A stretch of 10,360 bases of DNA from Phycisphaerae bacterium (GCA_016794945.1 JAEUIX010000115.1:1-10360), one strand, 5' to 3'; counted from the first letter of the stretch, positions 1-7,612 are shown. Translations and numbers: made by a program. The notes: a model not told the origin generated them from the letters alone.

Positions 1-1
1 C

Positions 2-1282
2 GCGGCGACCATGGTGACCGCCGGCGTGTACCTAGTCGCCCGCTTCCTGCCGCTGTACCAGTGCAGCACGTGGGCGCTGCCGATCGTCGCCTGGACCGGC
101 GCGGGCACCGCGCTGCTGGCGGCCACCATCGGCATGGCCCAATTCGACATCAAGCGGATCATGGCCTACTCGACGGTGAGCCAGCTGGGCTACATGTTCG
201 CGGGCCTGGGGGTGCTGACCAGCGCGGGCGCGGCGTACCACGTCTTCACGCACGCGTTCTTCAAGGCGACGCTCTTCCTGGGCTGCGGCGCCGTGATGCA
301 CGGCTTTGCCGGGCAGCTGGACCTGCGGAAGCTCTCGGGCGTCGCGTTCATGAAGGGCTGGGGGATCGTCGGCCTGGCGATGCTGGTGGGCTGCCTCAAC
401 CTGGCGGGCTTCCCGTTCACGGCCGGCTTCTACTCCAAGGACATGATCCTGGCCGAGGCCTTCGCCTCGCCGAGCTACCAGATCCTCGGGTGGGTGCTGT
501 TGTTCACCGCCGGCCTGACGGCGTACTACACCTTCCGGGTCTTCTTCCGGGTGTTCATCGGTCCGAAGCACTACGAGCCGGGCGATGAACTGCACGCGCA
601 CGACGACCACGGGCACGGCCATGACCATGGCCACGGTCACGATGCGCACGGTCACGGGCACGCCCCCGCCAAGGCCAAGGCCGATGCGGCGCACGAGTTC
701 CACCCGCACGCGCCCGGCTGGGCGATCAATCTGGTGATGGTGCTGCTGACCGTCGGGTCGATCGCCGCGGCGTACCCGTACCTGATTTCCTGGGTGCCCG
801 GCCTGATCGACACCAGCAGCGCCCGCGTCGTCGAGATCGCGCACGCGGGCGAGCACGCGCACGGCACCTTCTTCGGATACGACCCGCACGCGGTCATGTA
901 CTACGTCTCGGCCATCGTGGGCGCCGTGGGAATCTCCGTCGCGTTCGTGCTGCACTTTGTCGGCCGCACCGGCGCGGCCACTGCCAGGGCCGACGCGCTG
1001 CTGCCGGCGTTCGGCCCGCTGGCCCGCTGGGCCCAGAACAAGTGGTACGTGGACGAGTTCTACAACTTCCTGGTGCGGGTGCCGCTGCTGGTGATTTCGC
1101 ACGTGCTGCACCTGGCCGACAAGCTGCTGGTCGACGGGCTGGTCGATCTTGCGGGCTTCATGCCCCAGGTCGCCGGCAAGGGCCTGCGGCGACAGCAGGC
1201 GGGCGTGCTCAACGGCTACGCCGTCGGCATGGTGCTGGGTGTCGGCGTGATCGCGGCGATCGGCGCGGTGCTCCTGTGGTGA
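2..1282 (+). CDS. nuoL: NADH-quinone oxidoreductase subunit L, 5' truncated
   Basis: This is the C-terminal two-thirds of NuoL, the distal antiporter-like membrane subunit of respiratory complex I, which couples NADH:quinone electron transfer to proton pumping. The frame is open from base 2; the first codons read AATMVTAGVYL, the conserved segment within NuoL, so about 200 N-terminal residues lie upstream. Family landmarks are DIKR (about 146-157), the helix HAFFKATLFL (251-280), and FYSKDMIL (428-451), whose lysines (263-265, 437-439) match the proton-channel lysines of the family. NKWYVDEFYN (1037-1066) marks the start of the C-terminal lateral-helix region that braces the membrane arm. A histidine-rich insertion (593-661, 11 His in 23 residues) interrupts the loop after FRVFFRVFIG. 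The gene ends in TGA, 47 bp before nuoM. Identity is seen directly from motifs and gene order; the function of the His insertion is unknown. Confidence 0.97.
   Translation, partial: AATMVTAGVYLVARFLPLYQCSTWALPIVAWTGAGTALLAATIGMAQFDIKRIMAYSTVSQLGYMFAGLGVLTSAGAAYHVFTHAFFKATLFLGCGAVMHGFAGQLDLRKLSGVAFMKGWGIVGLAMLVGCLNLAGFPFTAGFYSKDMILAEAFASPSYQILGWVLLFTAGLTAYYTFRVFFRVFIGPKHYEPGDELHAHDDHGHGHDHGHGHDAHGHGHAPAKAKADAAHEFHPHAPGWAINLVMVLLTVGSIAAAYPYLISWVPGLIDTSSARVVEIAHAGEHAHGTFFGYDPHAVMYYVSAIVGAVGISVAFVLHFVGRTGAATARADALLPAFGPLARWAQNKWYVDEFYNFLVRVPLLVISHVLHLADKLLVDGLVDLAGFMPQVAGKGLRRQQAGVLNGYAVGMVLGVGVIAAIGAVLLW
593..661 (+). other. Histidine-rich insertion in NuoL
   Basis: Twenty-three codons encode a run made almost only of His, Gly and Asp (11 His, alternating HG/HD pairs), followed by an Ala/Lys stretch and a second His cluster (HEFHPH, about 692-709). 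It sits in the hydrophilic loop between predicted membrane helices, where many NuoL proteins have a short linker. The DNA holds a small inverted repeat (617-632, GGCCAT-4 nt-ATGGCC) that probably follows from the repeated codons. Divalent metal or proton binding is plausible by composition only. Confidence 0.8.
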
Positions 1283-1296
1283 CGTGAGGCGACTTC

Positions 1297-1312
1297 TCCC
1301 GCCCGGGCGGGA
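1297..1312. repeat. 16-bp perfect palindrome between nuoL and nuoM
   Basis: TCCCGCCCGGGCGGGA is a perfect inverted repeat in the 47-bp nuoL-nuoM gap, the only real intergenic space within the nuo cluster. In RNA it could fold as a 6-bp GC-rich stem with a CCGG loop, starting 15 nt after the nuoL stop and ending 17 nt before the nuoM start. No U-tract follows, so it is not a standard intrinsic terminator. It could stabilise or pause the transcript, bind a dimeric protein, or be a chance product of high GC. Confidence 0.5.
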
Positions 1313-1329
1313 ACTGTGAACGGACCGAC

Positions 1330-3048
1330 ATGCTCCTGGCTCTGATCCTCATCCCGCTCCTGACCGCCGCCGTGGTGCCGCTGGCGCCGAAGCGTTCCGT
1401 CGGCCAGGTGGCCCTGCTCGGCACGCTGGCGGCGCTGGCGCTGGCCGCCTACCTGACGCTGGGCCGCGACTGGTCCGTCCCCGACGCGGGGCGCGACCTG
1501 GCGGTGAGCGCCCCGTGGATGCCGGAACTGGGGCTCGTGTTCAAACTGGGCGCCGACGGCCTGTCGATGTCGCTGGTCGCGCTGACCGCCCTGCTGGGTC
1601 CGATCTGCGTCGCCTGCTCGTTCACCGCGGTGACGCAGCGCGTCCGCACCTATTACGGCTGGCTCCTGGTGCTGCAGGCCGCCATGACGGGCGTCTTCCT
1701 GGCGCGCGACATGATCCTGTTCTACGTCTTCTTCGAGTTCACGCTCGTTCCCATGTTCGTGCTCATCAGCCTCTACGGCAGCACCAACCGCAAGGCCGCG
1801 GCCGTCAAGTTCTTCCTCTACCCCTTCACGGGGTCGGTGATCGCGCTGGCGGGCATCGTGTACGCGGCGTGGTTCAACGCCAACCGCGTGGACGCGGCGG
1901 ACCCGATCGCCAAGGCCCTGGTCGCGGCGTCGCCGGACCTGGTGCTGGGCCGGTGGACGTTCGACCTGGCGAGCCTCCAGGCGTCGGCGAGCCGGTTCAT
2001 GTCGGCCGAGACGCAGTGGTGGGTGTTCCTGGCGTTGCTGTGCGGGTTCGCGGTGAAGGTGCCGCTGGTGCCGGTGCACACGTGGCTGCCGCTGGCGCAC
2101 ACCGAGGCGCCGACCGCCGGCTCGGTGGTGCTGGCGGGCGTGCTGCTGAAGCTGGGCACCTACGGACTGCTGAAGATCGCGATCGGCCTGTGCCCGGTGG
2201 GGGCGATGGCCTGGGCGCCGACGATCGGCCTGCTGTGCCTGCTGGGCATCGTGGGCGCCGGGCTGATCTGCTGGGTGCAGACCGACGTCAAGAAGCTGGT
2301 GGCCTACTCGTCGGTGGCGCACCTGGGCTTCTGCGTGCTGGGCCTGTTCGCCTTCAACGAGGCGGGCGTGCAGGGCTCGGTGCTGTACATGATCAACCAC
2401 GGCCTGTCGACCGGGGCGCTGTTCCTGTGCATCGGCATGATCTACGAACGCTACCACACGCGTTCGATGCGCGAGATCGGCGGCCTGGCGGCCCGCATGC
2501 CCGTGTGGGCCACGTTCATGGTCTTCTTCACCATGGCCTCGGTCGGCCTGCCGGGGCTCAACGGCTTCGTCAGCGAGTTCCTGTGCCTGCTCGGCGCGTT
2601 CCAGGCCGGCGACGTCTGGCGGTCGCACCCGCTGACCGTCGGCGGCACGCCCGGGACCCTGGGTCCGATCGTCGCGGCGATCGCCGGCACGGGCATGATC
2701 ATCGCGGCGATGTACCTGCTGTACATGCTCGGCCACGTGGTGTTCGGCCCGCTCCGCGAGCCGCACCACGACGACCACCACGGCGCTCCCGCGGGCGCCC
2801 ACGACGCCGAGCCGCGCCTCCCGGCCGATCTGACGGCCCGGGAGATCGGCGTGCTGGCGCCCCTGGCGGTGCTGTGCGTGGTGCTGGGCGTCTACCCCAA
2901 GCCGCTCATGCAGATGGTCGACCCCGGCGTCAAGGAGGTCATCGCCGCTGTCGAGGGCGCCCGGTCGCAGCGGCCCATCACACGCCCCGTCGCCGAGGGT
3001 GACGCCGGCGCGGCCCCCGCCCTTGTCACGCAGGAGGCCGCCCGATGA
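1330..3048 (+). CDS. nuoM: NADH-quinone oxidoreductase subunit M
   Basis: NuoM is the middle antiporter-like membrane subunit of complex I. The 572-residue protein is somewhat longer than typical (about 500). Key family residues are visible: the glutamate in FFEF (E136), the lysine in AVKVPLVPVHTWLP (K243), and the lysine in VLLKLGTYG (K274), matching the conserved charged residues of the proton path. HTEAPTAGSVVLAG and GLPGLNGFVSEF are textbook NuoM motifs. A His-rich loop (residues 479-491) precedes the conserved DLTAREIGVLAPL segment, and the C-terminus adds about 30 polar residues beyond the last helix. The ATG was chosen because MLLALILIPLL is the usual NuoM N-terminus. Only a weak GGA (1322-1324) lies upstream, so translation may depend partly on nuoL. 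The stop overlaps the nuoN start by ATGA. Confidence 0.98.
   Translation: MLLALILIPLLTAAVVPLAPKRSVGQVALLGTLAALALAAYLTLGRDWSVPDAGRDLAVSAPWMPELGLVFKLGADGLSMSLVALTALLGPICVACSFTAVTQRVRTYYGWLLVLQAAMTGVFLARDMILFYVFFEFTLVPMFVLISLYGSTNRKAAAVKFFLYPFTGSVIALAGIVYAAWFNANRVDAADPIAKALVAASPDLVLGRWTFDLASLQASASRFMSAETQWWVFLALLCGFAVKVPLVPVHTWLPLAHTEAPTAGSVVLAGVLLKLGTYGLLKIAIGLCPVGAMAWAPTIGLLCLLGIVGAGLICWVQTDVKKLVAYSSVAHLGFCVLGLFAFNEAGVQGSVLYMINHGLSTGALFLCIGMIYERYHTRSMREIGGLAARMPVWATFMVFFTMASVGLPGLNGFVSEFLCLLGAFQAGDVWRSHPLTVGGTPGTLGPIVAAIAGTGMIIAAMYLLYMLGHVVFGPLREPHHDDHHGAPAGAHDAEPRLPADLTAREIGVLAPLAVLCVVLGVYPKPLMQMVDPGVKEVIAAVEGARSQRPITRPVAEGDAGAAPALVTQEAAR
2764..2802 (+). other. Histidine-rich insertion in NuoM
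   Basis: Residues 479-491 (HHDDHH followed by a Gly/Ala spacer and another His) give 5 His in 13 residues. They lie in the hydrophilic loop just before the conserved DLTAREIG segment, between late membrane helices. The composition resembles the larger His-rich loop in NuoL, so two neighbouring antiporter-like subunits of the same complex carry one. Its role is not known. Confidence 0.75.
3032..3037 (+). promoter_or_regulatory. Shine-Dalgarno site of nuoN
   Basis: AGGAGG lies 7 nt before the nuoN ATG, inside the end of nuoM. It is the only full-consensus ribosome binding site I find at a start in this window. It fixes the nuoN start at 3045 and fits translational coupling across the ATGA overlap. 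Confidence 0.85.
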
Positions 3049-4682
3049 TCGAGAAGATTGGCGCCCTCTGGCCCGAGATCATCCTCTTCGCCGCGGCGTG
3101 CGTCGTCATGGTCGTCGGCCTGTCGCCGACCACGTCGGTCCGCCGCCTGTGCGCGCCGCTGGCCGGTGCGGCGCTGATCGTCGCGGGGATCATCGCCTGG
3201 TTCACGACGCCTGTGGCGCACGGCCCGCTGCCGATGCTCCCGCTGTTCGGCAAGACGCTGGTAGCCGGGGTGGGCGTGCTGCTGGCGCTGCTGCTGGCGG
3301 GCACGCCGGACCGCGAGTACGAGTCGGCGATCGCCCGGGGCGCCGCCGGTTACGACCCGATCCGCGCCAACCGCGCGGAATTCTGGGCGTTCTTCCTGTT
3401 CTCGCTCACCGGCGCGATGCTCTGCGCCGGCGCGGACGACCTGATCTGGCTGTTCCTGGCGCTGGAGCTGACCAGCCTGCCCACGTACATCATGGTCGCC
3501 GTGAGCACGGCCCGCAACCGCTCGATGGAAGCCGCGGTCAAGTACTTCTTCCTGGGCGCGCTGGGCGCCGCGGTGTTCCTGTACGGGTTCACCATGCTGT
3601 ACGGCGGCACGGGCACGACCCGCCTGTTCGCGCCGGTCGGCGAGCCGTCGATCTCCTCGATCCTCGCGGCCCAGGCCTCGGGCCCCGGCATCAACGCCGT
3701 CGCGATGACGGGCCTGGTGCTGTCGTTCCTGGGGGTGTGCTTCAAGATCGCGGCGGTGCCGATGCACTTCTACACGCCCGACGTGTACCAGGGCGCTTCG
3801 TCGGCGGTCGCGGGCTTCCTGGCGTTCGTCCCCAAGGCGGCGGGGATCTTCACGATCCTGATCCTGGCCGGCGCGGCGGGTTGGTGGGGGGCCAGCCCGG
3901 TCGATGCGGGCGGGACGCTGCCGCAGCCGCTGCACCAGATCGTGCTCATCGTGGCGATTCTGACGATGAGCGTGGGCAACGCCCTGGCGGTGGTGCAGAC
4001 CTCGGCCAAGCGCATCCTGGCGTACTCGTCGGTGGCGCACTCGGGGTACATGCTCGTCGGCATCGTGGCCGGGCCGGGCCCGGCCAACGCGCCGTACACG
4101 TCCAACGGCATCGCCGCCGTGCTGTTCTACCTGCTGAGCTACGGCGTGATGAATCTCGGAGCGTTCGCCGTGCTGGCGAGCCTGGAGCGACGGCGCGCCG
4201 ACGGCTCCACCGAAGAGGCCGACGACGTCAACGACCTCAAGGGCCTGTGCGCGACGCGCCCGCTGCTGGGCTGGACACTGGTGCTCTCGGCCGTCGGCCT
4301 GCTGGGCCTGCCGCCGCTGCTGGGCTTCTGGGCCAAGCTCCCCCTGTTCACCAGCGCGATCTCCAGCAACGAGATCGGGCTGGTCATCGTGCTGGGGCTC
4401 AACTCGGCGGTCGCGGCGTACTACTACCTGCGGCTCGCCTCCGTCGCCCTGCTCGAGGCGCCCGATCTGACCAACGACTCGGTCCGCGTGTCGCCCTTCC
4501 CGTCGCGGGCCGTCGCCGGCTTGGCTTCGGCGGTGGGCATCGTGCTGCTGGCCGCCTGGCCGCTGAACCAGTGGGCGATGCAGGGCGGCCGATACCAGCG
4601 CGTCGAACCGCTCAAGGCCGCCGAGGGCGAGCGGCCGGCGCGCGCCGACGTGACCGGTTCCGCCGCGGCGCCGCTGCGCTGA
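3045..4682 (+). CDS. nuoN: NADH-quinone oxidoreductase subunit N
   Basis: NuoN is the antiporter-like membrane subunit of complex I nearest the quinone-binding arm. At 545 residues it is slightly longer than the usual 470-500. Conserved features are the glutamate in ALELTSLPTYIMVA (E141), the lysine in FKIAAVPMHFYTPDVYQGA (K234), and the lysine in FVPKAAG (K264). KRILAYSSVAHSGYM is the conserved helix in the second half of the protein, and LLGLPPLLGFWAK is also typical. There is no His-rich loop, unlike NuoL and NuoM; extra length lies in loops near residues 85-115 and 185-215 and in a polar tail. The start is well supported by AGGAGG and the 4-bp overlap with nuoM. It is probably the last gene of the nuo operon, since the next gene is convergent 8 bp on. 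Confidence 0.98.
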   Translation: MIEKIGALWPEIILFAAACVVMVVGLSPTTSVRRLCAPLAGAALIVAGIIAWFTTPVAHGPLPMLPLFGKTLVAGVGVLLALLLAGTPDREYESAIARGAAGYDPIRANRAEFWAFFLFSLTGAMLCAGADDLIWLFLALELTSLPTYIMVAVSTARNRSMEAAVKYFFLGALGAAVFLYGFTMLYGGTGTTRLFAPVGEPSISSILAAQASGPGINAVAMTGLVLSFLGVCFKIAAVPMHFYTPDVYQGASSAVAGFLAFVPKAAGIFTILILAGAAGWWGASPVDAGGTLPQPLHQIVLIVAILTMSVGNALAVVQTSAKRILAYSSVAHSGYMLVGIVAGPGPANAPYTSNGIAAVLFYLLSYGVMNLGAFAVLASLERRRADGSTEEADDVNDLKGLCATRPLLGWTLVLSAVGLLGLPPLLGFWAKLPLFTSAISSNEIGLVIVLGLNSAVAAYYYLRLASVALLEAPDLTNDSVRVSPFPSRAVAGLASAVGIVLLAAWPLNQWAMQGGRYQRVEPLKAAEGERPARADVTGSAAAPLR

Positions 4683-4690
4683 ACACGCAC

Positions 4691-6556
4691 CTACACCTGG
4701 CCGAGCGCACGCTCCGGCCGGTACCCCTGGGCGATCGGCATGCGCCGACCCGAGCCGAAGGCCACCGACGTGACCTTCAGCCCCACGGGGCTCTGCTTGC
4801 GCTTGTACTCGGCGACGTCGATCATCCTCACGACCCGCGCCACTGTGGCGGCGTCGGCCCGGACCTCGGCGTCCTGCGCCGACATGGCCGAAGCGATCGT
4901 GGCCGGAGACTGGCGCTGCTCCACGTAGCGCTCGATGATCGCGTCGAGCACCGGGTAGGGTGGCAGGGTGTCCTGGTCGGTCTGGTTGGCGCGCAGCTCG
5001 GCCGACGGCGGCTTGGTGATGCTCGCCCGGGGGATGGGCGGCCCGGCCAGCCCTTCGATGCCCAGCGAGCCCCAGTTGGCGTTCATCCACTCGGCCAGCC
5101 GGTAGACCAGCATCTTGTCCAGATCGCTGAGCACCGCCAGCCCGCCGTTCATGTCGCCGTAGAGCGTGCAGTATCCGACCGCCAGCTCGCTCTTGTTGCC
5201 CGTGGTCACCAGCAGGTGCCCGAACTTGTTCGACAGGGCCATCAGGATCGTGCCCCGCACGCGCGACTGGAGATTCTCCTCCGTGACGTCGGGGCCGCGC
5301 CCGGCGAACGCCGGCGCCAGCGCCGAAACGAGGGCGTCGTACGCCCCGCCGATCGGGACCTGGCGCCACGGCATTCCCAGGGCCTCGGCAAGGGCCCGCG
5401 CGTCGGTCACCGAGCCGGGGCTGGAGTACGGCCCGGGCATCAGCACGCCCAGCGTGCGGCTGGGGCCCACCGCCGCGGCGCACAGCACCGCCGTCACGGC
5501 CGAGTCGATCCCTCCAGAGAGCCCGAGCACCGTCGAAGCGAAGCCGGTCTTGCGGCAGTAGTCGCGCACGCCGAGCACCAGCGCGCGGTACACCATTTCC
5601 TCGTCGGTCGACCGCGTCATAGGGTCGGCGATGGCGGGCAGCGCACTGCTCAGCGGCCCCACGATCACCCCGGGCGAGCCCGGCTTCTTGCGGCCCTTGC
5701 CCACGATCCGCGCCACCAGCCCCGCCCCGGGGATGTGCACCTTCTTCTCCTCGCGGGGAAGGTCCACCACCAGCAGGTGCTCGACGAACCCGGGCGCCGC
5801 GGCCACCAGGTCGCCGTCGGGGTCGAAGACGGCGGCGTGCCCGTCGAAGATCAGCTCGTCGTTCCCGCCGACCTGGTTCACGCCCGCGACGAACACCCCG
5901 TGCTGCTGGGCGTGGTGCTTGAGGATGTCGCGGTGCCGGCGGCCCTTGCCCAGCACGAACGGGCTGGCCGACGGGTTCACGATCAGCTCGGCGGGGAGCG
6001 AACCGTCCGGCGGCTGCAGCAGCTGGGCCACCGGATCCGGATGGCCGGCGTAGCGGTCGGCCAGCCCGACGTCCTGCCCCTTCCAGAGGTCCTCGCAGAT
6101 CGACAGCCCCACGCGGACGGGGCCGTGCTCGGTCGGTGCATCGAAGATGACCGGCTTGGAGCCGGGCGTGAAGTAGCGGCTCTCGTCGAAGACGTCGTAG
6201 GTCGGAAGAAGGCGCTTGTCGTAGAACGCGACGAGCTTGCCGTCGCGATAGGCGACCAGCGAGTTGACGATCCGCCGGTCGCCGGCCTCTTCACCCAGGG
6301 GCAACGGCACGCCGAAGACGGCCGTGATCCCCTGCGTGTGCCCCTCGCCGATCGATTTGGCCGCGCGAGACGCGGCGCGGATGAACCCCTCTTGCAGCAG
6401 CAGGTCCTTCGGCGGGTAGCCGCACAGCGAGAGTTCGGGAAAGACCACCAGGTCGCAGCGTCGCTGGCGCGCGTCGCCGATCGCCCGCGCGATGCTCGCG
6501 GCGTTGTGGTCGAGGTCACCGACCGTCGGGTTGATCTGCGCGAGCGCCAACCGCAT
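4691..6556 (-). CDS. nadE: Glutamine-dependent NAD+ synthase
   Basis: This two-domain enzyme makes NAD+ from deamido-NAD+, ATP and ammonia, with the ammonia released from glutamine by its own N-terminal domain. It is the last step of NAD synthesis, in the cytoplasm. Residues 1-265 are a nitrilase-fold glutaminase with the triad E41 (FPEL), K114 (YDKRLLP) and C154 (SICEDLW). Residues 320-621 are the synthetase, with the ATP-binding P-loop LSGGIDSA (346-353), TTGNKSE (451-457), YGDMNGG, and ITKPPSAEL followed by QTDQDTLPPY. The length, 621 aa, fits the glutamine-dependent class. A basic linker (GKGRKKPG, 286-293) joins the domains. The ATG at 6556 begins MRLALAQINP, the normal nitrilase-fold start. 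No Shine-Dalgarno precedes it; instead TACGAT ends 6 nt upstream, as in leaderless genes. Its 5' end overlaps the upstream flippase-like gene by 41 bp. Confidence 0.97.
   Translation of the reverse strand: MRLALAQINPTVGDLDHNAASIARAIGDARQRRCDLVVFPELSLCGYPPKDLLLQEGFIRAASRAAKSIGEGHTQGITAVFGVPLPLGEEAGDRRIVNSLVAYRDGKLVAFYDKRLLPTYDVFDESRYFTPGSKPVIFDAPTEHGPVRVGLSICEDLWKGQDVGLADRYAGHPDPVAQLLQPPDGSLPAELIVNPSASPFVLGKGRRHRDILKHHAQQHGVFVAGVNQVGGNDELIFDGHAAVFDPDGDLVAAAPGFVEHLLVVDLPREEKKVHIPGAGLVARIVGKGRKKPGSPGVIVGPLSSALPAIADPMTRSTDEEMVYRALVLGVRDYCRKTGFASTVLGLSGGIDSAVTAVLCAAAVGPSRTLGVLMPGPYSSPGSVTDARALAEALGMPWRQVPIGGAYDALVSALAPAFAGRGPDVTEENLQSRVRGTILMALSNKFGHLLVTTGNKSELAVGYCTLYGDMNGGLAVLSDLDKMLVYRLAEWMNANWGSLGIEGLAGPPIPRASITKPPSAELRANQTDQDTLPPYPVLDAIIERYVEQRQSPATIASAMSAQDAEVRADAATVARVVRMIDVAEYKRKQSPVGLKVTSVAFGSGRRMPIAQGYRPERALGQV
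4699..4719. terminator. Hairpin at the nuoN/nadE convergent junction (weak candidate)
   Basis: An imperfect inverted repeat, GGCC-GAGC with loop GCAC and GCTC-c-GGCC (one bulged C), starts 17 nt after the nuoN stop and lies in the last codons of nadE. A hairpin between two convergent stops could help stop transcription from either side, but neither strand has a U-tract after it. Rho-dependent termination is equally possible. In DNA this GC-rich such a repeat can arise by chance. Confidence 0.25.
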
Positions 6557-7589
6557 GTTCGGATCGTACCGGCCGGCTTCCCGCCCCGGCGGCGGGGCCG
6601 ACGCCGCGCCGGCTCAGCAGCCGGTCCACCCGCAGCCACGCGGCTCCCACCGCGCCAAACACGAGGTTCATCACCGCCTCGCCGGCGGACACGGCCAGGA
6701 CCACAACCATGATGTCCTGCCCGAGGAAACCCAGCACGCCCGCCGTTCCCGCCTCGCGGACCCCACCCACCCCGGTCGGCGCCAGCACCTGGAGCAGGAA
6801 GTACGTCGCCCCGGCGAGAATCGCCTGGTCGGGCGTGATGGCAGCGCCGATGATCCCGGCGCCCAGCCAGAACCGGGCGGCCTGGGCCGCGACGTCCAGC
6901 CCGCGCAGGGCCAGCCCGCCGAACGTGGCGCGCCAGTCCGCGAGCATGGCGCACCCTTCCATCAGGCGTCCGAACCCCTCGCTGCGGGCCACGGCTCCCA
7001 GCCGCACGGCGGCCGCCGCGCGACCGATCCACGCCCGCCCGCCCGGGCTCGAAGCCCACCGCCCGCCGATGACCAGCGCGGCCCCGGCCAGGGCCACGCC
7101 GCCCACCGACCCGGCCCACCACAGCGCGTCGACCCGCTTGAGCAGCAGGCTCATCACTACCGGCGGGGCGAGGCACGCAACGATCACCGCGGCGCACGCC
7201 GCCATCCAGCCGCCGATGAACAGCAGCGGCATGCCCTCGCGCCGGTTCTGGTACACGACCCGGAAGATGAAGCTCAGCTTGAACGGCACGTACCCCAGAA
7301 CGGTGCAGACGCCGTTGACGGCGATCTGGTCCAGCGCGCCGGTCCGCCGCACCGGGCGCACCACCGCCCAGAACATCAGTCCGCCGAAGACGATCGTCGC
7401 CCCGGACAGCGCGAGCAGGCCGGCGATCTGCTGCCACGACGCGGCCGTGAGCCGCGACAGCTGCTCGCGGGCCTCGGGCCGGCTGAACACGCTGTAGCCG
7501 CACCACACCAGAAGCCCCAGGCCCACCAGGAACCCCAGCGATTGCACCGCCAGGCGCACCCATCCGCCCGGGCGCGCGGGGTTCGACAT
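6516..7589 (-). CDS. Flippase-like / lysylphosphatidylglycerol synthase TM-domain family membrane protein
   Basis: A 357-residue polytopic membrane protein with about seven or eight hydrophobic segments. PTGVGGVREAG (271-281) corresponds to the conserved Pro-Gly-Gly-x-Gly-x-Arg-Glu type motif of the LPG_synthase_TM / flippase-like (UPF0104) family. A second polar conserved-looking patch is YVPFKLSFIFRVVYQNRR (100-117). There is no C-terminal aminoacyl-transferase domain, so it is not a full MprF. Relatives are proposed to move lipid-linked or aminoacylated lipids across the membrane, but this member's substrate is unknown. ATG 7589 has AGGA 4 nt upstream. A GTG at 7616 in the same frame overlaps the upstream stop as GTGA and would add nine residues; both starts are plausible. 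The C-terminal tail (about residues 325-357) is polar and its coding overlaps the start of nadE. It probably shares an mRNA with the upstream glycosyltransferase. Confidence 0.85.
   Translation of the reverse strand: MSNPARPGGWVRLAVQSLGFLVGLGLLVWCGYSVFSRPEAREQLSRLTAASWQQIAGLLALSGATIVFGGLMFWAVVRPVRRTGALDQIAVNGVCTVLGYVPFKLSFIFRVVYQNRREGMPLLFIGGWMAACAAVIVACLAPPVVMSLLLKRVDALWWAGSVGGVALAGAALVIGGRWASSPGGRAWIGRAAAAVRLGAVARSEGFGRLMEGCAMLADWRATFGGLALRGLDVAAQAARFWLGAGIIGAAITPDQAILAGATYFLLQVLAPTGVGGVREAGTAGVLGFLGQDIMVVVLAVSAGEAVMNLVFGAVGAAWLRVDRLLSRRGVGPAAGAGSRPVRSEHAVGARADQPDGR
6563..6568 (-). promoter_or_regulatory. -10-like box, leaderless-type start of nadE
   Basis: On the minus strand TACGAT lies at -12 to -7 relative to the nadE ATG. 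This is the TANNNT spacing described for leaderless transcripts, where transcription starts at the A of the start codon. No -35 hexamer and no Shine-Dalgarno are visible. It lies inside the end of the upstream gene, so nadE could be read both from its own start and from the upstream unit. Confidence 0.45.
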
Positions 7590-7612
7590 CACGTCCTGGT
7601 CCGCCGCGCCGC

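Noticed and set aside
593..661. Repeated CACGGNCAC-like DNA units as a possible regulatory or CRISPR-like repeat
   Set aside because: The periodicity follows from His-Gly/His-Asp codons in frame with nuoL; the units are short, imperfect and without spacers.
1216..2802. 528-codon minus-strand open frame opposite nuoM
   Set aside because: Antisense to a well-conserved nuoM; composition is typical of GC-rich shadow frames.
2892..5483. 863-codon open frame on the minus strand opposite nuoN and into nadE
   Set aside because: It is antisense to the clearly identified nuoN, and its product is Arg/Gly/Ala/His-rich with no recognisable domain. Long open frames of this kind are expected where stop codons are rare in very GC-rich DNA.
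2999..6712. 1237-codon open frame on the plus strand through nuoN and opposite nadE
   Set aside because: It runs out of frame with nuoN and antisense to nadE; composition is low-complexity Arg/Gly/Pro/His and no motif is seen.
6516..7589. Full MprF-type lysylphosphatidylglycerol synthase
   Set aside because: Only the membrane part is present; there is no C-terminal aminoacyl-transferase domain within or next to it, since nadE follows directly.
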